In this document: positions 25,095 through 36,702 of the stretch, piece by piece
Layout: each line of letters begins with the position of its first letter
How positions within the stretch are numbered: position 1 is the first letter of the stretch
Assembly (NCBI GenBank): GCA_026874595.1
Contig: CM049308.1
Coordinates: 11,683,501-11,747,500 of the forward strand
Origin: Sipunculus nudus
Taxonomy: Eukaryota > Annelida > Sipuncula > Golfingiida > Sipunculidae
Direction of reading: 5' to 3'
DNA: 64,000 nucleotides
Program-made: the position numbers and the translations under genes
Notes under the pieces: generated by a model
Database searches by the model: none
What the model was told of the DNA's origin: nothing
Seen by the model: the letters and a program-made list of their open reading frames with translations, nothing else

Positions 25095-28000
25095 TTATTG
25101 CCTCTCTTCCTCCCTCCATCCCATTCTGTTGACAGGTACTATAAACTAGATACATTAGCTATAAATGTTGATGCAATTTAGAAATGTGAATCAACTGAAA
25201 TATTCACAATCACATGTATGTTAAACTGTAGATTTATAGTAACATTCGTAAACCTGGATAAAAATTATGTAATGAAAAAAAGGAATAAATGCAAATATTG
25301 TTAATTTTTTATTGGCTCATTAGAATGGGGAAAAAAAATGATTTGCTTTGTTTCTCCATCTTTCTGCCTGTTTTAAATATTTAATGTTCATGAATAAACT
25401 TTTTTTATAAGCACTATTGAATTAAATTTCATATCCTGTATGTATATGCAAGGGTGTTGTAACTCTCCCCATCCCCTACTTCATCCCACTGAGGCTTTGC
25501 TCCTTGGCACTGTGAACAATAGTTCTATGGCTATAGCATAAAATTTAATAATTAAAGAAAATATCTACAGAGAGACAGAGGCGTTGTAAGTCTGATCATA
25601 ACACAACACCCCCCCCCCCCCTCCCCCCCATCAAGTCATTGCACCTGTGGAGTGGGGACGTTATGGCAACTGTATAAATATCATAAAATTGATAAAAAGG
25701 GTTTACCAAATAAATTGGATCTCATCAGACAAATGTGTAAAACACATGTAAAAAATGTGTTGAACTGTCAACAGCTTATCAAAAATGTAACCAATAGAAA
25801 GGCATGGTCGGATCTCAAATATTATTTGCAACATTTTCTTCAATCATATAAACCAACCATGGCCCAAATTACCTCTTCCTCTCAAACTTTACCTACATTT
25901 CATCATATTTTTAATATTTTAAACTTCTAGGTGGTTCAGTACTGTTGACCATTTGTCCATAGGTACCTATGTACATGCCAGAAATTATGTCAATATTGTG
26001 TTATATGCAGACGTGAGGGTCATCAAAATAATGTACCAATCTTGCAGTTTTCCATACACTATAGATCCTTCAACAAATAGCCTTATCATCATTATACCAC
26101 TGCTTAGTATAAGTACTGTCATTGCATTCATATTTGCTCAAATAAATTGTTTTTTTCGACCCCTCCCAAATAAATAAAAAATAAACCACTATATTTTACT
26201 CCATATTAATCCATCAGTCAGATTATTTCATATATCATTTACTCACATATTACATTATATTCCTTTATAAAAGCCCAACATGACCATGATATTCATAAGC
26301 TTTTTCTACTCAATATAGTATAACAATGGTGATACATTTATAGTCCAATCATGATCAGCTGAGCGTCGTGACCCATGGGTCCCTTGTTAAAGAAAAGTTT
26401 TGGCTAGTATCATTAATTTTGACAATTTTACTTTAAATTGTATGTAAAATTACTCAAAAACAATTAGAAAACACAAATATTTATTCAGATGAAACCTACG
26501 AGACAAAATTTCACTCCATATCGCTCATACAGTCAGGGTAGGTTTTCTGCCAAGGGCAGAAATAGGGTAGAAATATCTTTCTGCTGGGCAGAAATAGTTT
26601 CTACCTGGCAGAATTGGCAGACAGACAAGATTAAAAATGCTAAATATGGCAAGGGGTTAATTATTTAAGATTTATCACCTGAATATCAATAATATAGTGA
26701 GATTAATTTTCATATTCCAAAATATAGACCCAATTTTTAACATGTATCACTCAGGCTAATATTCAGGGGAACAAAGACCAAAACTTTCAGTTTGTACCAA
26801 TAATTATGACAAAATCTTATGACTGGAACCGTTGTAAAATATGATAGGTAAAAGTGCACTATAGGAGACCTCAGGTCACCGCACTGCAAGTTATTCCACA
26901 CGGGAAAGGCACAGCCGCTACCACAGTCCCGGGGCGGCATAACTGTACCCCTGTAACCTCTGTTTACCATATTTAAAATTTGGTAAAAGTAGTAACATAT
27001 TAACAAGCAATTACTTGAGACATGTGACCATATGGTATAAATATACGGAGTGCTTATTGACACACGGTCCGAAATTCTCGGTTGCCTCGATTTGGAAGTC
27101 TCGGTTACCGTGTTTTGAGGTCTCGGGTACTGAGAATTGGGAGTGTCGGTTACCGTGTGTCACCAGTGGTCAGTCATGCGTACCGCAATAAAGCTGGCGC
27201 ACCGTTGCCCCATTTAATCACTTTGATCACTGGTGTCCTAGATCAATGGGCCAGGTAACTTCAAAGGCTAGCCTACAAGGGAAACTGGGCGTCATGAAAT
27301 GTGGTTTTTTTTATCATTGCGAAGACGTTTCTTTTGCCTTATTGTAACAGGGGTTTTCCAGGGTAATTGTGTAATTAAATTTTTTTTTCAATGCGACAAT
27401 GGCCTATTTTCCATCTTTAACGCAAATTATAAACAAAAGTAATGTTCTGTAATATAAAGGAGATGTATAATTTTACAAAAAATAAGCATTTTATTTAAGG
27501 TGGTGTTGTTTGAGAGTCATTGTGTATCCTAAGTCGAATTTATCGGCTCAAACTTTGATCTACCACCATAACGTTATGCATGACGTTAATGTTGATAAAG
27601 TCGCTAACAAAACGTTGCATTGCATTGTACAAGCTATATTTGACTAATTTGAGCACATTTAGTCATAAAATATCAAATATGGTAGTTATTCTTATATAGA
27701 TATCCATTTTCATTTATTATAGAATAATAAAAATTTGAAAATAATGCGTCAAAGATAATAAATGAAACAAGCCTTTAAAAATTCTCTAGTTGCATATTTA
27801 CCTCATCCAGGGCCCCTGCATGGCAGGGCATGCATTATATATTAGGAAACACTGTTTACAGGTCGAGAAGGATGATACTGAAGAAGACTGTATTGGAATA
27901 TTTAATTTTATATGGAACTTGCTTGAATATTTATGTACGGTATATTTTGTATATAATAAAAATATGTATGCATGTTTGTGTCCGTATCTTAACATGTTTA

Positions 28001-31000
28001 TATTGTGTATATTTATATAGCATGATCAATTGTTTGGATTTTCTTTTTTTATTACAGAAATGTAGTACATGCATAACGTAACAGTACATACATACAAACA
28101 TACATATAGAAATTAATATTTCAATAACAATTTACATTGAATCGTGAAGATTATTCATGTAGAGGACAGCAGGTCGGTAAGGTTTTCCCATTTTGAATAA
28201 TGTTGAGTTAATTTACCTCCTCAAATTAAGTTTCTTAGCGATTACATCATATGTTGAATAAATCTGCTTAACATAGCTTATACATCCATGATAGTTCGGT
28301 AACATTTTGAGACATCTGCAATTACAAACATACTTTTTAGCAACCAGTGTTAGCATATTTAGCCATCTATGTTCGCTTTAACCTAACAAAACTTCAGATA
28401 CTGAAAACTTAACAGAGGAGTTTAATGATGAATTATTCAAAACCTCTTGTATATTTTTAACCACAAGTTAGCGACAAGAGGACAATTCCAAAAAATATGT
28501 GATAAAGTTTCTCTTACTAATTTACAAAAGGTACAAGTAGGAGAATCTATTAGCCTACATTCAGCTTCATAGACTGGGGCAAATGCTGGACAAGAATTGA
28601 GTGTGTCCAGCATTATTTGCTGATATGCTTCATGATCAAGAGGCTCACAGGAAGTAATAGAAAGTAATATGTATTACTCTATTACTTTGCCTTCTGTTTC
28701 TATTACTATTACTATTACAGCTAAAATTTTTGAGTCTATTACTATTACTATTACATGGAAAAAGCTGTAATAGTCTATTACTATTACTATTACTTATTAC
28801 TATTACCCCATGTCTGCTATGAAGAAATGGGTTTAACGTCACCCGACGTTGTAGTTCATAAAACTGAGAATTCCTAAGTGGTACAAAATTTGTTGTGTCA
28901 TAAATCTTGGAGAATCCCATATAAACAATCTCCTCTGATATATCAATTAAATCTTGTTTCCATTTCTAAACTACTAAGTCTGGAGTGACTAAATGTTTCT
29001 CTTGTTTTCTCTCATCATTAGAGTGTACGGGTTGTGCTTTTCTTATAACGGTGTAAAAGTAAATTTTTACACTTGTTCCAACAGCGGACCAAGTATTCTA
29101 CTAAAGTCTTACCGTTATAATTTATGAATTAAACCAATTGAATTGTATTATCAAGTATAGGAAACTGCGTAATTGTGTAAGATGTTTTATCATACAGAAT
29201 TGTTAGGGGTTCGTAATATAGGCAGAACATTCAAAACCATTAACTGTGCCTCTCATCTTCGACGTCACCGTTTTTACATTTGACACAGCCCCTTGCTTCA
29301 TTGTTTAGGTTCTTGTATTTATATGGTGGTATCAGCCTATATATGGTGTCTAAAATCTGTCAGTTTCACTTCTCAGCGCAAGTATCCCACACCAAAGCCG
29401 AGCAAGTGTACTGAACTTAATTTGCTGTCGTCGATCAGGCCATATACTTTTTACGTATATACTTAATTATGTGCCGTGCACTGAGTGCTGATAAAACTGA
29501 TAAAAAATCTTAATTTCAGAACTGATCGGTATTGTTCAAGCCATTTATGTTGATTATCAGAACGTAACTTCTTGTTCAGATTACGTTGGCAATGCGTCGT
29601 ATTTCATTATATGTGTGTATTAATATACATCAATGGATTCGAGTATATCTTACTTCTTTGCATCTGAGCACTCAGTTATCGGCGACTTGCAAGGTTATAA
29701 TCCAATATAAATACTTTCTTGGTTAGACTTGTGTAATCCATAGTGATTCCAAAACCGTAACATCTCAATCAAATGATATCTACATGTTAAACAACCAATG
29801 TCTCTTTTAGAGCAGCAATTACACATGCAGAACCTGTGAACACTAAAAAAGGTAACGGAGCGGTCCGTTTTGAATTTTATCACATGACGGGGTTTATGCA
29901 TATCCCCATAACTCAGACGCATAATCTATAAGACTGTTACTACCATCATAGTATTTAAGTTTGTAAAGGAGTCATATAAGTATAGTATCCTTAAAATTCT
30001 TAAACTTGCTCAATACTAGACCAAGAGATTACAATCCAACAGGCACTAGGAAATCAGAACTTTTAGGCCATAAAAAAATGGATTTTATACCGACATTAGG
30101 CTTTTTATTTTTTCTGTTAAGCCGTTAATACATATATATTAAACAGCGTCACGGATTATATTGCCCTGTACCTCACATAGTACCCCAAACCAATTTGTGA
30201 AAATATTATTACTTAATCATACATAAGCTGAATAACTACTATATAAACTTTTTTATGGTGTTATAGATTTTGTGATCAAATTTTAGTCCAAACAGCTGCG
30301 AGTGAAGAGTAGTTTCCTATATTTACCCATCAACAGCTTTTTTCCTGCATGCATGCACATGCCCACTTACTAGGGCGACGTGTTTCTATTCCTTGAGGCA
30401 AACGATTACTTAATAATGAAGAAACTAAAAAATATGATCAGGACAGGAGCGACCTTTTCGAAACCCATTCTGATCTTTGGATATAGGGTTAAGTTTGTTA
30501 AAGTAAGACGCGTTATTCTATAATCGATCAGGCCACGATGATGAGTTGTTGATAAAGATATGACCATTCCATGGCTCGTAGTAACTTAGCCAATTTCATT
30601 TTCGGTTTGTTTCTCTGATTTTTAACATGTACACTTTACATCGTGAAAATCTGGAAAAGTATACATCTCATAAAGAAGAATGTGACAAAATTCTCAATAA
30701 TCACGTCTCTATTAAAATTAGAGTAATAAAGTATCCACTTCTCCAGGTTAATAGCAATTATTTCATTATTCAGTACTTATCTATGTGCTTATCAAGTTTG
30801 TATATTTAGTAATAAAAAACTATGATTAACTTACTATATTTTGTATTAATTTCAATAAAGCTTATTTGTTCCTATTATCCTTGTTTATTATTTTCTGATT
30901 AGAAAAATGATATTGAATAAAACGAGATATATGTATGTAAATTATATTTTATTTTTAAATGACACCCGTGTGTCAATAAGGGCGGCCATAAATATAAGCA

Positions 31001-31450
31001 AGTCAGACACTTTTTGGCTTGCACCTGCACAGCTCACCATTTATCGCCCATCTTAAAAGCAAGAAATCCGCCGGTAATAAGCACAACTGTCGATAAAATC
31101 AGTTCATGATTAAGTTTTCTGCACAGATGATAATAATGTTGTTTTAAAGATATTAAATTAACTCAAGCTACCGATGCAAAACACAGGAGAACCATTCATG
31201 TGTATACAACACATACAACTGACGACTGGCTGACGTTTTCGCAACAAGCACAGATGACCAATGCATCACTACAAGTGCGTTAAAAAACTGTATGTATCTA
31301 TTTTTACGGAAATGTTTGATTACCGTATGCATATATTCCTCGAAGCAGATCTTCTCTGATGCCCATCTGATCGAATGTGGGGGTAACGTCCACATCTTCA
31401 GACGTTTCAAATTCTACGTTTCGCAAATCTTCAGCCACACGCCGAGCCAT
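15618..31450 (-). CDS. EIF4A3: Eukaryotic initiation factor 4A-III (DEAD-box RNA helicase)
   Basis: Core ATP-dependent RNA clamp of the exon junction complex (nucleus/cytoplasm). Eleven coding exons on the minus strand: 31450-31324, 23358-23286, 22781-22652, 21739-21607, 21190-21110, 20354-20213, 19478-19340, 18393-18278, 17355-17248, 16730-16603, 15634-15618. All phases agree and total 397 codons plus TAA; human eIF4A3 is 411 aa. Motifs: AQSGTGKT (68-75), PTREL (100-104), GG (128-129), TPGR (149-152), DEAD (173-176), SAT (204-206), ARGLD (324-328), HRIGRSGR (349-356). The subtype is set by [27 protein letters not shown], and the C-terminal [20 protein letters not shown]...MPMNVADLI, which is eIF4A3 rather than eIF4A1/2. 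The start is the first ATG ([20 protein letters not shown]), in an acidic N-terminus typical of eIF4A3. Intron 1 is about 8 kb. Six introns carry snoRNA-like sequences. Confidence 0.97.
16368..16429 (-). ncRNA. Box C/D snoRNA-like, 18S guide family, copy E (eIF4A3 intron 10)
   Basis: Minus strand, host sense. C box GTGATGA (16424-16418) and D box CTGA (16375-16372), closed by a short AGGC/GCCT stem. The guide ...TATACGCTATG immediately precedes the D box. Ten bases complement the universal 18S stretch AUAGCGUAUA. The base fifth upstream of box D pairs with the G of AAUAG. This is the shortest copy and has the weakest stem. Confidence 0.65.
16800..16884 (-). ncRNA. Box C/D snoRNA-like, 18S guide family, copy D (eIF4A3 intron 9)
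   Basis: Minus strand. A perfect 10-bp terminal stem, AGTGAGAAAT with ATTTCTCACT, encloses C box ATGATGA (16873-16867) and D box CTGA (16813-16810). This is the canonical kink-turn layout. The guide GATACGCTATG lies directly before the D box; nine bases complement 18S AUAGCGUAU. It sits about 70 bases downstream of the 5' splice site of this intron. Best-formed member of the family. Confidence 0.8.
17661..17829 (+). mobile_element. Short inverted-repeat element, family 2 copy b
   Basis: The ends ACAGTAAAATCTTGCC and GGCAAGATTCTCTGT are inverted repeats. The interior has AGTGGG and GTGGTCACC blocks. Lies in eIF4A3 intron 8, beside snoRNA copy C. Confidence 0.6.
18066..18135 (-). ncRNA. Box C/D snoRNA-like, 18S guide family, copy C (eIF4A3 intron 8)
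   Basis: Minus strand. C box ATGATGA (18126-18120) and D box CTGA (18076-18073), with a short GAAG/CTTC terminal stem. The guide TTATACGCTATA lies before box D; ten bases complement 18S AUAGCGUAUA. The host orientation and layout match the copies in neighbouring introns. Confidence 0.68.
18486..18650 (+). mobile_element. Short inverted-repeat element, family 2 copy c
   Basis: ATAGTGAAACCAGTGTAATA at the left opposes CAGACAGGTTCCACTGTAC at the right. The interior has repeated GGACCACCTGTG and AGGTGGTCTTACT blocks in inverted order. Lies in eIF4A3 intron 7. Confidence 0.6.
19643..19719 (-). ncRNA. Box C/D snoRNA-like, 18S guide family, copy A (eIF4A3 intron 6)
   Basis: Minus strand. C box ATGATGA (19709-19703) and D box CTGA (19655-19652). 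The terminal stem ATGAG/CTCAT continues through a mismatch into further pairs. The guide ATATACGCTATT is directly 5' of box D and gives the longest match, 12 contiguous bases, to 18S AAUAGCGUAUAU. Expected product is 2'-O-methylation of the G in AAUAG by the box D+5 rule. Confidence 0.78.
20476..20556 (-). ncRNA. Box C/D snoRNA-like, 18S guide family, copy B (eIF4A3 intron 5)
   Basis: Minus strand. The 8-bp terminal stem TTGAGGAA/TTTCTCAA has one G-U pair. C box is ATGATGA within a run of TGA repeats (near 20549-20543) and D box is CTGA (20488-20485). The guide TATACGCTATT is directly before box D; 11 bases complement 18S AAUAGCGUAUA. Its left half resembles copy A (GATATTTTATATCA just after the C box), so the two copies look like recent sisters. 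Confidence 0.78.
21303..21372 (-). ncRNA. Box C/D snoRNA-like, different guide (eIF4A3 intron 4)
   Basis: Minus strand. A perfect 6-bp terminal stem GATGGC/GCCATC encloses C box GTGATGA (21365-21359) and D box CTGA (21312-21309), 70 nt in all. An internal AATGATT may be a C' box. The sequence before box D is CAAACATGCATAAGA, unlike the five other copies. Only an 8-base match to 18S (AUGCAUGU) came to mind and it is set off from box D, so I assign no target. Confidence 0.65.
23395..26389 (+). mobile_element. Long dispersed repeat, family 3 copy a (3.0 kb)
   Basis: Starts TTTTAGCTCAGCTGACTTTA followed by AGTCATCTGAGCT (a hairpin) and (CCGT)n. Ends at a palindrome GACCCATGGGTC then CCTTGTTA. 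Contains poly-C runs, a CT microsatellite and internal tandem copies of an AT-rich unit with AACTGTAGATTTTATTCAAG. No protein motif seen. Lies in eIF4A3 intron 1. The second copy is at 61147-63694. Confidence 0.75.
24950..25095 (+). repeat. CT microsatellite
   Basis: Imperfect (TC)n run inside the long dispersed repeat. It creates Ser/Leu or Arg/Glu repeat frames on the two strands that are not genes. Confidence 0.9.
28160..30560 (-). pseudogene. Decayed non-LTR retrotransposon (reverse transcriptase to C-terminal zinc motif)
   Basis: Minus-strand fragments in several frames, in LINE order. The RT block [20 protein letters not shown] is at about 30505-30427. A thumb/connection-like stretch [18 protein letters not shown] is near 29930-29870. 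A segment [15 protein letters not shown] lies near 28890-28820. A zinc-knuckle-like [20 protein letters not shown] is at about 28545-28470, followed by a typical tail ([10 protein letters not shown]). Many stops and frameshifts mean no coding capacity. It lies inside eIF4A3 intron 1, in host orientation. Confidence 0.75.
28680..28808 (+). repeat. CTATTA microsatellite
   Basis: Runs of (CTATTA)n within the LINE remnant, splitting its C-terminal coding traces. Confidence 0.8.
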
Positions 31451-31709
31451 TTTTGAAGCGGAAGTGGCCGAAATGCGGAACGCTGGGGCTCATAGACTGG
31501 CATATGCTCAAAAATATTTGTCATGTTGAAGCTACCTGAGGTGACTGTGCTGGTGCATGCTCGACGCAATAAAATTTCGTGGTTGTTTTTTTTTTTCATC
31601 AAGTCAATGAATCTGAAGTGACCATTTCCGTTAATCTACCCCCACATTCACAACTCTACGGTGGCAATTTATTTTTAGATAATACATTGATCACTCATTA
31701 TATTAAAAT

Positions 31710-31710
31710 G

Positions 31711-31785
<75 letters not shown>

Positions 31786-31787
31786 AT
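31710..31787 (+). repeat. AT then GT microsatellite
   Basis: (AT)n running into (GT)n about 250 bp upstream of the eIF4A3 start codon. Confidence 0.9.
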
Positions 31788-31849
31788 ACTATAACAAAAA
31801 GTCATGCATTACTTTATACACATCTAAAATACCTATTTTTAATCAGCAA

Positions 31850-32125
31850 AAAAGAAAGGTTCCCAGGCCCCGCGCGTATCAGTTTTGAACCCTTGCATCA
31901 AATATTTTCATTTGTAAATAATCAACTTTGAGCTCCAGCTGCTCGAACATTTCCTTCAAGAAAATAAAAAAATAAAAAATCGATAAGATTTCGTTTTGTA
32001 ATATGGTGCTTTTACCTATTAAGTAAAACAATTATTTTATTATCGTGTTGTCCCTGACAATTAATAAGAAATGTTTATCGAACAATATTTTACACTCCTC
32101 AATGTTTTTTTTTAAAGGTAGGGCC
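31850..32125 (+). mobile_element. Short inverted-repeat element, family 1 copy b (diverged)
   Basis: Same orientation as the 5.2-kb copy: AAGAAAGGTTCCCAGGC at the left, TTTCCTTCAAGAAAATAAA and GTGCTTTTACCTATTAAGTA in the middle, ending at GTAGGGCC. The right inverted repeat is degraded. Confidence 0.6.
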
Positions 32126-32429
32126 TACCTGAAAACACCATTAACTATAATATTCTTACATATCTATGTTGACATAGATTTAATGATGTTGTCCGTATAA
32201 CACAACGTTAAGCATTCCTTGGGCTTCATTTAAGTTTGCAGCTCTCTACCTATTAAACCGATACCTTAAAATCATGTTAATGTACAACATATGAGTTATA
32301 TATTAGGAAGATATTATATCACGCCTGGAAGATAGAAATAATATTAATACACAGCAGGGTGTTTTGTCGGCAAAAAAATTGAGGATTAGAATGGTAATTA
32401 GGCGTTCTACACAATAAGTAGGCATCCTT

Positions 32430-33795
32430 CAGTCTCGGAAGACTGTATGGTTTTGCGCCCTGGTAAGATGTAACTCTGGAACAACGTCTTGTATGGTCAG
32501 TCATGCAGGCTTATGCGGGCCCGCGCGGGAGTGGCAGCCTCCCACAGCGAGTACACAAGAACTCTGATACGTACTGTTATATCGGTGTGTCTGGCCGTCC
32601 TCTTCTGACTCTTGGCTTTGGATTGCTGAACACAGGGTCTCTACGAACTTGGTGAGGTCTTTCTGTACTCTCTGCCTCCAGGTTGTTCGTTCTGAGGCGG
32701 TGACTTCCCAGTTGTTCAGTTCGATGCCCTTTGGCGTTCGGGTCTCCCTGGCAGACATCTTTGCAGCGGAGTTAGGGTCTACCTGTGTGGCGTACTCCCT
32801 GTACCAGTTCACCGTAAAGGAGATCCTTTGGGGATGCGACCATCGTCCATTCTCACGACGTTTCCGTGCCATCGCATGCGTCTTTGTATGGCGTCCGTGC
32901 TGGGAATTTCAGCTCTGTTCATGACAGCAGTGTTTGGCACTTCATTCTGCCAGCTGATGTCCAGGATGCGGCGGAGACATGTGGAAAGCATTCAACTTGT
33001 GCTCAGGATTTTATGGCGCGTATTGGCCAGGCCTCACTGCCATAAATCAAGGTTTACAACATATATGCTCTGTAGACCTGCATATTGGTATTATTAATGT
33101 TCTTGTCAGGGTGGTGTCTGCCTTGCCAATACGCTTGTTCAGCTCAGTCTGAAGAGAGAGGGAGCCAGAGATCGTTGAGTCCAGGTAGACGAAGTCGTGC
33201 ACGACTTCGAGCTGGTAATCTGAGATTCTGATGTCCAGTAGAGTGTCCACATCCTGTTCCATCATTTGCGTTGTTTTCAGGTTGATTTTGAGTTCAAAAG
33301 CCTGACAGGCTGAACAGAATTGGGACATGAGCTTCCGCAGGTCTTTAACAGAGTGGGTTGTGACTGCTGCGTCGTCTGCAAAGAGTAGGCCCCGCACACA
33401 CTTCAGTTGATCTTTGGACTTTGCTCCTAGCCTGGAGAGGTTGAAGAGGTTTCCGTCTGACATGGTTCGGATCGAGGTAGATACCTTCGGTAGCGGATCT
33501 AAAGGCATGCTTCAGCAGGACAGCAAAGAAGATGCCGAGTAGGATCGGAGCAAGGACTCAGCCTTGCTACCCCATTTCGGATGACAAATTAAGGCTTCTG
33601 TTGTCGCGCTGTCATTAACCACGGTACCTTTCATGTCATGTCATGTCATGGAAGGACTTTATGATGCTGAGGAGCTTGGGTGGACATCCGATCTTATTGA
33701 TGATCTTGCAGAAGCCCTCCCTACTCACCAAGTCAAACGCCTTCGTCAGGTCGTGCAATATAGCAAATCTTGCAATAGTAAAGTTTGACTTACAA
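32430..33795 (-). pseudogene. Decayed endonuclease/reverse-transcriptase LINE fragment
   Basis: Minus strand. The RT palm is visible: DLTKAFDLVSREGFCKI near 33770-33710, then LLFADDAAVTTHSVKDLRKL (FADD active site) at about 33395-33330. It continues through a connection region (FVYLDSTISGSLSLQTELNK), LRRILDISWQNEVPNTAVMN, and the MRWHGNVVRMDDGRIPK motif common to this LINE group. It ends near a Cys/His-like tail. Frame changes and a truncated 5' end make it a dead copy. The longest intact piece is 153 codons. Confidence 0.85.
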
Positions 33796-33799
33796 TAGA

Positions 33800-36100
33800 G
33801 CTTTGCATGACCCTGTTGCTATATAGACTGAACGTGACATATAGACTTGCGTGTGACCAACGTTTGAGTTATAGAACTGGTCATGATATTGAATTATAAG
33901 GCCAAGAGGCTTGGTATACATCATATATAAAATAAGGCTGCCCCCCTTTGTGGTATGTACCATAAAATAAATTATTTTTAAGTGAAAAAAATTAGAATAA
34001 ATACGGAATGTAGACCATGCTGCTTGAAAACAGTGTGATTTACCTCTTCATCTCAAGTAAGATGCAAATAAAAGATTTCATAAACAGGGCTGTCCTTGAA
34101 ACCCTTGCCAGGTGTGTCCTGAGGTATATGAAACCTCTTGTAAAACATTGTTGGTTGTTACTTGCAAAACAAGGTTCAGTGCAAGTATAAACATCCTTTT
34201 ATATAGGGTTATTAAAGAAAAATGATGAAAATTTTCAATAGATTGTGTCCTGACCTATTATATGTATTCAGATATACTTATATTTTATCTGCTTGAGAAA
34301 AGTGCATAATATGAATGACGTTTTGTGAAGCACCTCTAAGAAGTTCTAAGATTTCAGTGACTCTATTTGGTTTTACAGCAAAAATATGTGAAAGATGCCT
34401 CTAAAATGTTAACTAAGTTACCCTCCTGAAAAATGCAAAACAATATACAGGGGTTCCTTAATCGAAAATTATTGGTACTCCAATCTTCTGTTGCCCTTTA
34501 CTTCGAAGATTACAGTGTTCCCTGTGAAAGCAAACTTTTACAGGTGATGAACTCTGAAAATTATTTTAGTTACTGGGATTTTACTCTTTGTACTTCATAG
34601 CTATGTCCACCACGGGACCCTGACTTTTAAGTTCCATAAAATCCGCCATTGTACCTGGTAATACATAAGGAAAGTCACCAGCTGGCGCCTGAAGTATTTC
34701 AGACTGAACAGAAACTTTGAAGGTACATTTTTGTTCCTAATGCAAAAATTCCTCAAGGAGTTGTACAAGGTAAGAAGATCGTACCTTTATTCAATGTCAA
34801 CAAAGTTACTGATGTTGATAGATTCATGCAGGCGGAATTATCACGTAAAGCTCACTTCAGAAAAGTGCAGTTTTCGCAAAAGTAATCAAGGATTGGTGGC
34901 TGGTATAAATAAGCCTACCAGGAATCATCAGGCACATGATATTTGGAAAGATGTCTACGAAGTGACCGTCTGCTATGTTACTTTTTCAGAGTAACAGAGT
35001 GGACAATTTTGGTAACCTAGTAGAGGACATAAAGTTTGTCTAACCCTCTCATTGTACCATTACAATTCCATTCATAATATGTTATATGAATTTAGATAAC
35101 AATTTCCGACCTTTATGAGGTTCAGAGGTAGGGGATGGTAACAGAAAGTTGATAGTGTACAGAATGTTCGCCTGATTGACCAAGTATATACTTAAATTTG
35201 CATGCATCCTCCATGCCAGAAATACACACAAAATCTTGCTATTATCAAGTGCCATATATTCCACTTTCTCCAAGTATATATGAAAAAAAATTTGATTTAG
35301 TCCTCATGTGGGATTTAATTTGTTGTGTATTTTACTTTAGGTTTCAAAAGCCAAGAGAGAAATATCGGATATATAGAAGAAAAGAAGACCAATGAACAAG
35401 AAAAGAGAACAGAATATCTCAGGAAAGGACGTGAGAAGTAAAGGAAGTACCGGGAAGATCAGAACCCGGATTAATATAGTTCTACAGTACAGCAGAAATA
35501 TTTCATAAAAGCATGATTAGTGAAGATCATTTTCTCTCATTGAGATGAAACGCATAAGAATATGAACTTAACATTCTCACTCGGAAATTAATTATGTTGG
35601 CAGGGGCGGATGGGTGCCCTTGGGTGCGGTGGGGGGGGGGGGGTTAAGAAAATCTGGGAAATAAAAAATAAGCGGTTAATACCTAAAACAGAACCGGATT
35701 TTGCATCATGACGCTTTTTAACTGCTTCAGTTTGCGCCATTATAGCCTATATTTATCAAAATGTTTCTACACCGTGGGAGGGAGTTTCCCCGTCCAATAC
35801 CCTCCCTCTCTGCGCCCCCTATTATAAAATCTTGTATCCGACCTGGGTTGGCTTCTGCATGCGTGCATGACTATATCGGTAACTCAGTGGAAATGATTAT
35901 GTATCCGCTCTGTTACCATGCTTCCACTATAAGTTACTGTCACTAAAATTAGGAAATATTCGTTAAATGTTGATATTTTGTTAATATTGTAGTTTGTACG
36001 TACAAATTAGGACATTATTGCAGAAAATAAATTAAAAATTTTCTCTTAACATTTAAAGCTAATTTTGTAGATTAAAAACCTATTCTAGTAAGGAAAATAA
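33800..36100. other. Intergenic DNA without a recognisable gene
   Basis: Only short open frames. A stretch at 35341-35393 (RFQKPREKYRIYRRKEDQ) follows a good acceptor (TTACTTTAG) but stops after 18 codons and has no partner exon I can identify. A poly-G run lies at about 35630. Confidence 0.5.
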
Positions 36101-36119
36101 AGTTGCGACTTAAAGACAC

Positions 36120-36121
<2 letters not shown>

Positions 36122-36185
<64 letters not shown>
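36122..36185 (+). repeat. AT microsatellite
   Basis: About 32 AT dinucleotides. Confidence 0.95.
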
Positions 36186-36188
<3 letters not shown>

Positions 36189-36689
36189 GTTTTAAATGTG
36201 CAGCACGGAAGTTTACTTGTCCGTACCATATGTTAAAGTTTCAATATCTGAAAAGCCAAAGAGTGCTTAGCATTGCAACCATACCATCCTGTTCAGAAAT
36301 ACTTAATGGATAAAGTAATATACACAAACGCCTCATAGGTGATGCCTCTTGTTTATAAAAAATAAGTCGCTATAAGTCGATTTTATGTAGTATCGTGTTT
36401 AGCCATTAGCGTGAGAAATCAAGTAAGGATGAAAACGTGTTTCATTTGATGTAAATTTCAAAACAGTTTAGCAGTCTGTAGGCGCCACCTGCATCCTTTG
36501 ATATTAATTTCTATGCAGCATAGACTCGTGAGAATCGATCTTGTATGACGGTCTCACGGTAACTGTGTCTAGTAGGCGACGTCTTGTCTGCAAATTTGTT
36601 TCGGGTACATTTCCCACGAAATCATCCCTGGGGACGTGTTTGCGTCAAGTTTGATGTGTGTTGACAACAGACATCGTGAATGGAAGAAT

Positions 36690-36702
36690 CTTATATAAGG
36701 CG
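36690..36702 (+). promoter_or_regulatory. Possible TATA box
   Basis: TTATATAAGG stands in otherwise mixed, more GC-rich sequence (about 36480-37000). A non-repetitive open frame follows at 36802-37089. No protein family was recognised. A TATA-driven short transcript is possible but unproven. Confidence 0.3.

Larger units (their letters stand above)
27053..30981. mobile_element. 3.9-kb interval bounded by 15-bp inverted repeats
   Basis: CTTATTGACACACGG at 27053 is exactly inverted at 30967-30981 (CCGTGTGTCAATAAG). The interval includes the LINE remnant at 28160-30560 and a 5' block with repeated CTCGGTTACCGTG. A TA dinucleotide is present at both possible insertion points. It may be a DNA transposon carrying a nested LINE. 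No transposase was recognised. Confidence 0.45.

Noticed and set aside
24892-25181. Arg/Glu-rich and Ser/Leu-rich 87-codon frames
   Set aside because: CT microsatellite read on the two strands.
26826-26965. GC-rich block suspected to be an snRNA gene
   Set aside because: No match to U1, U2, U4, U5 or U6 signature sequences on either strand.
34731-34994. 87-codon open frame
   Set aside because: No motif, no clear splice partners and ordinary base composition; likely chance.
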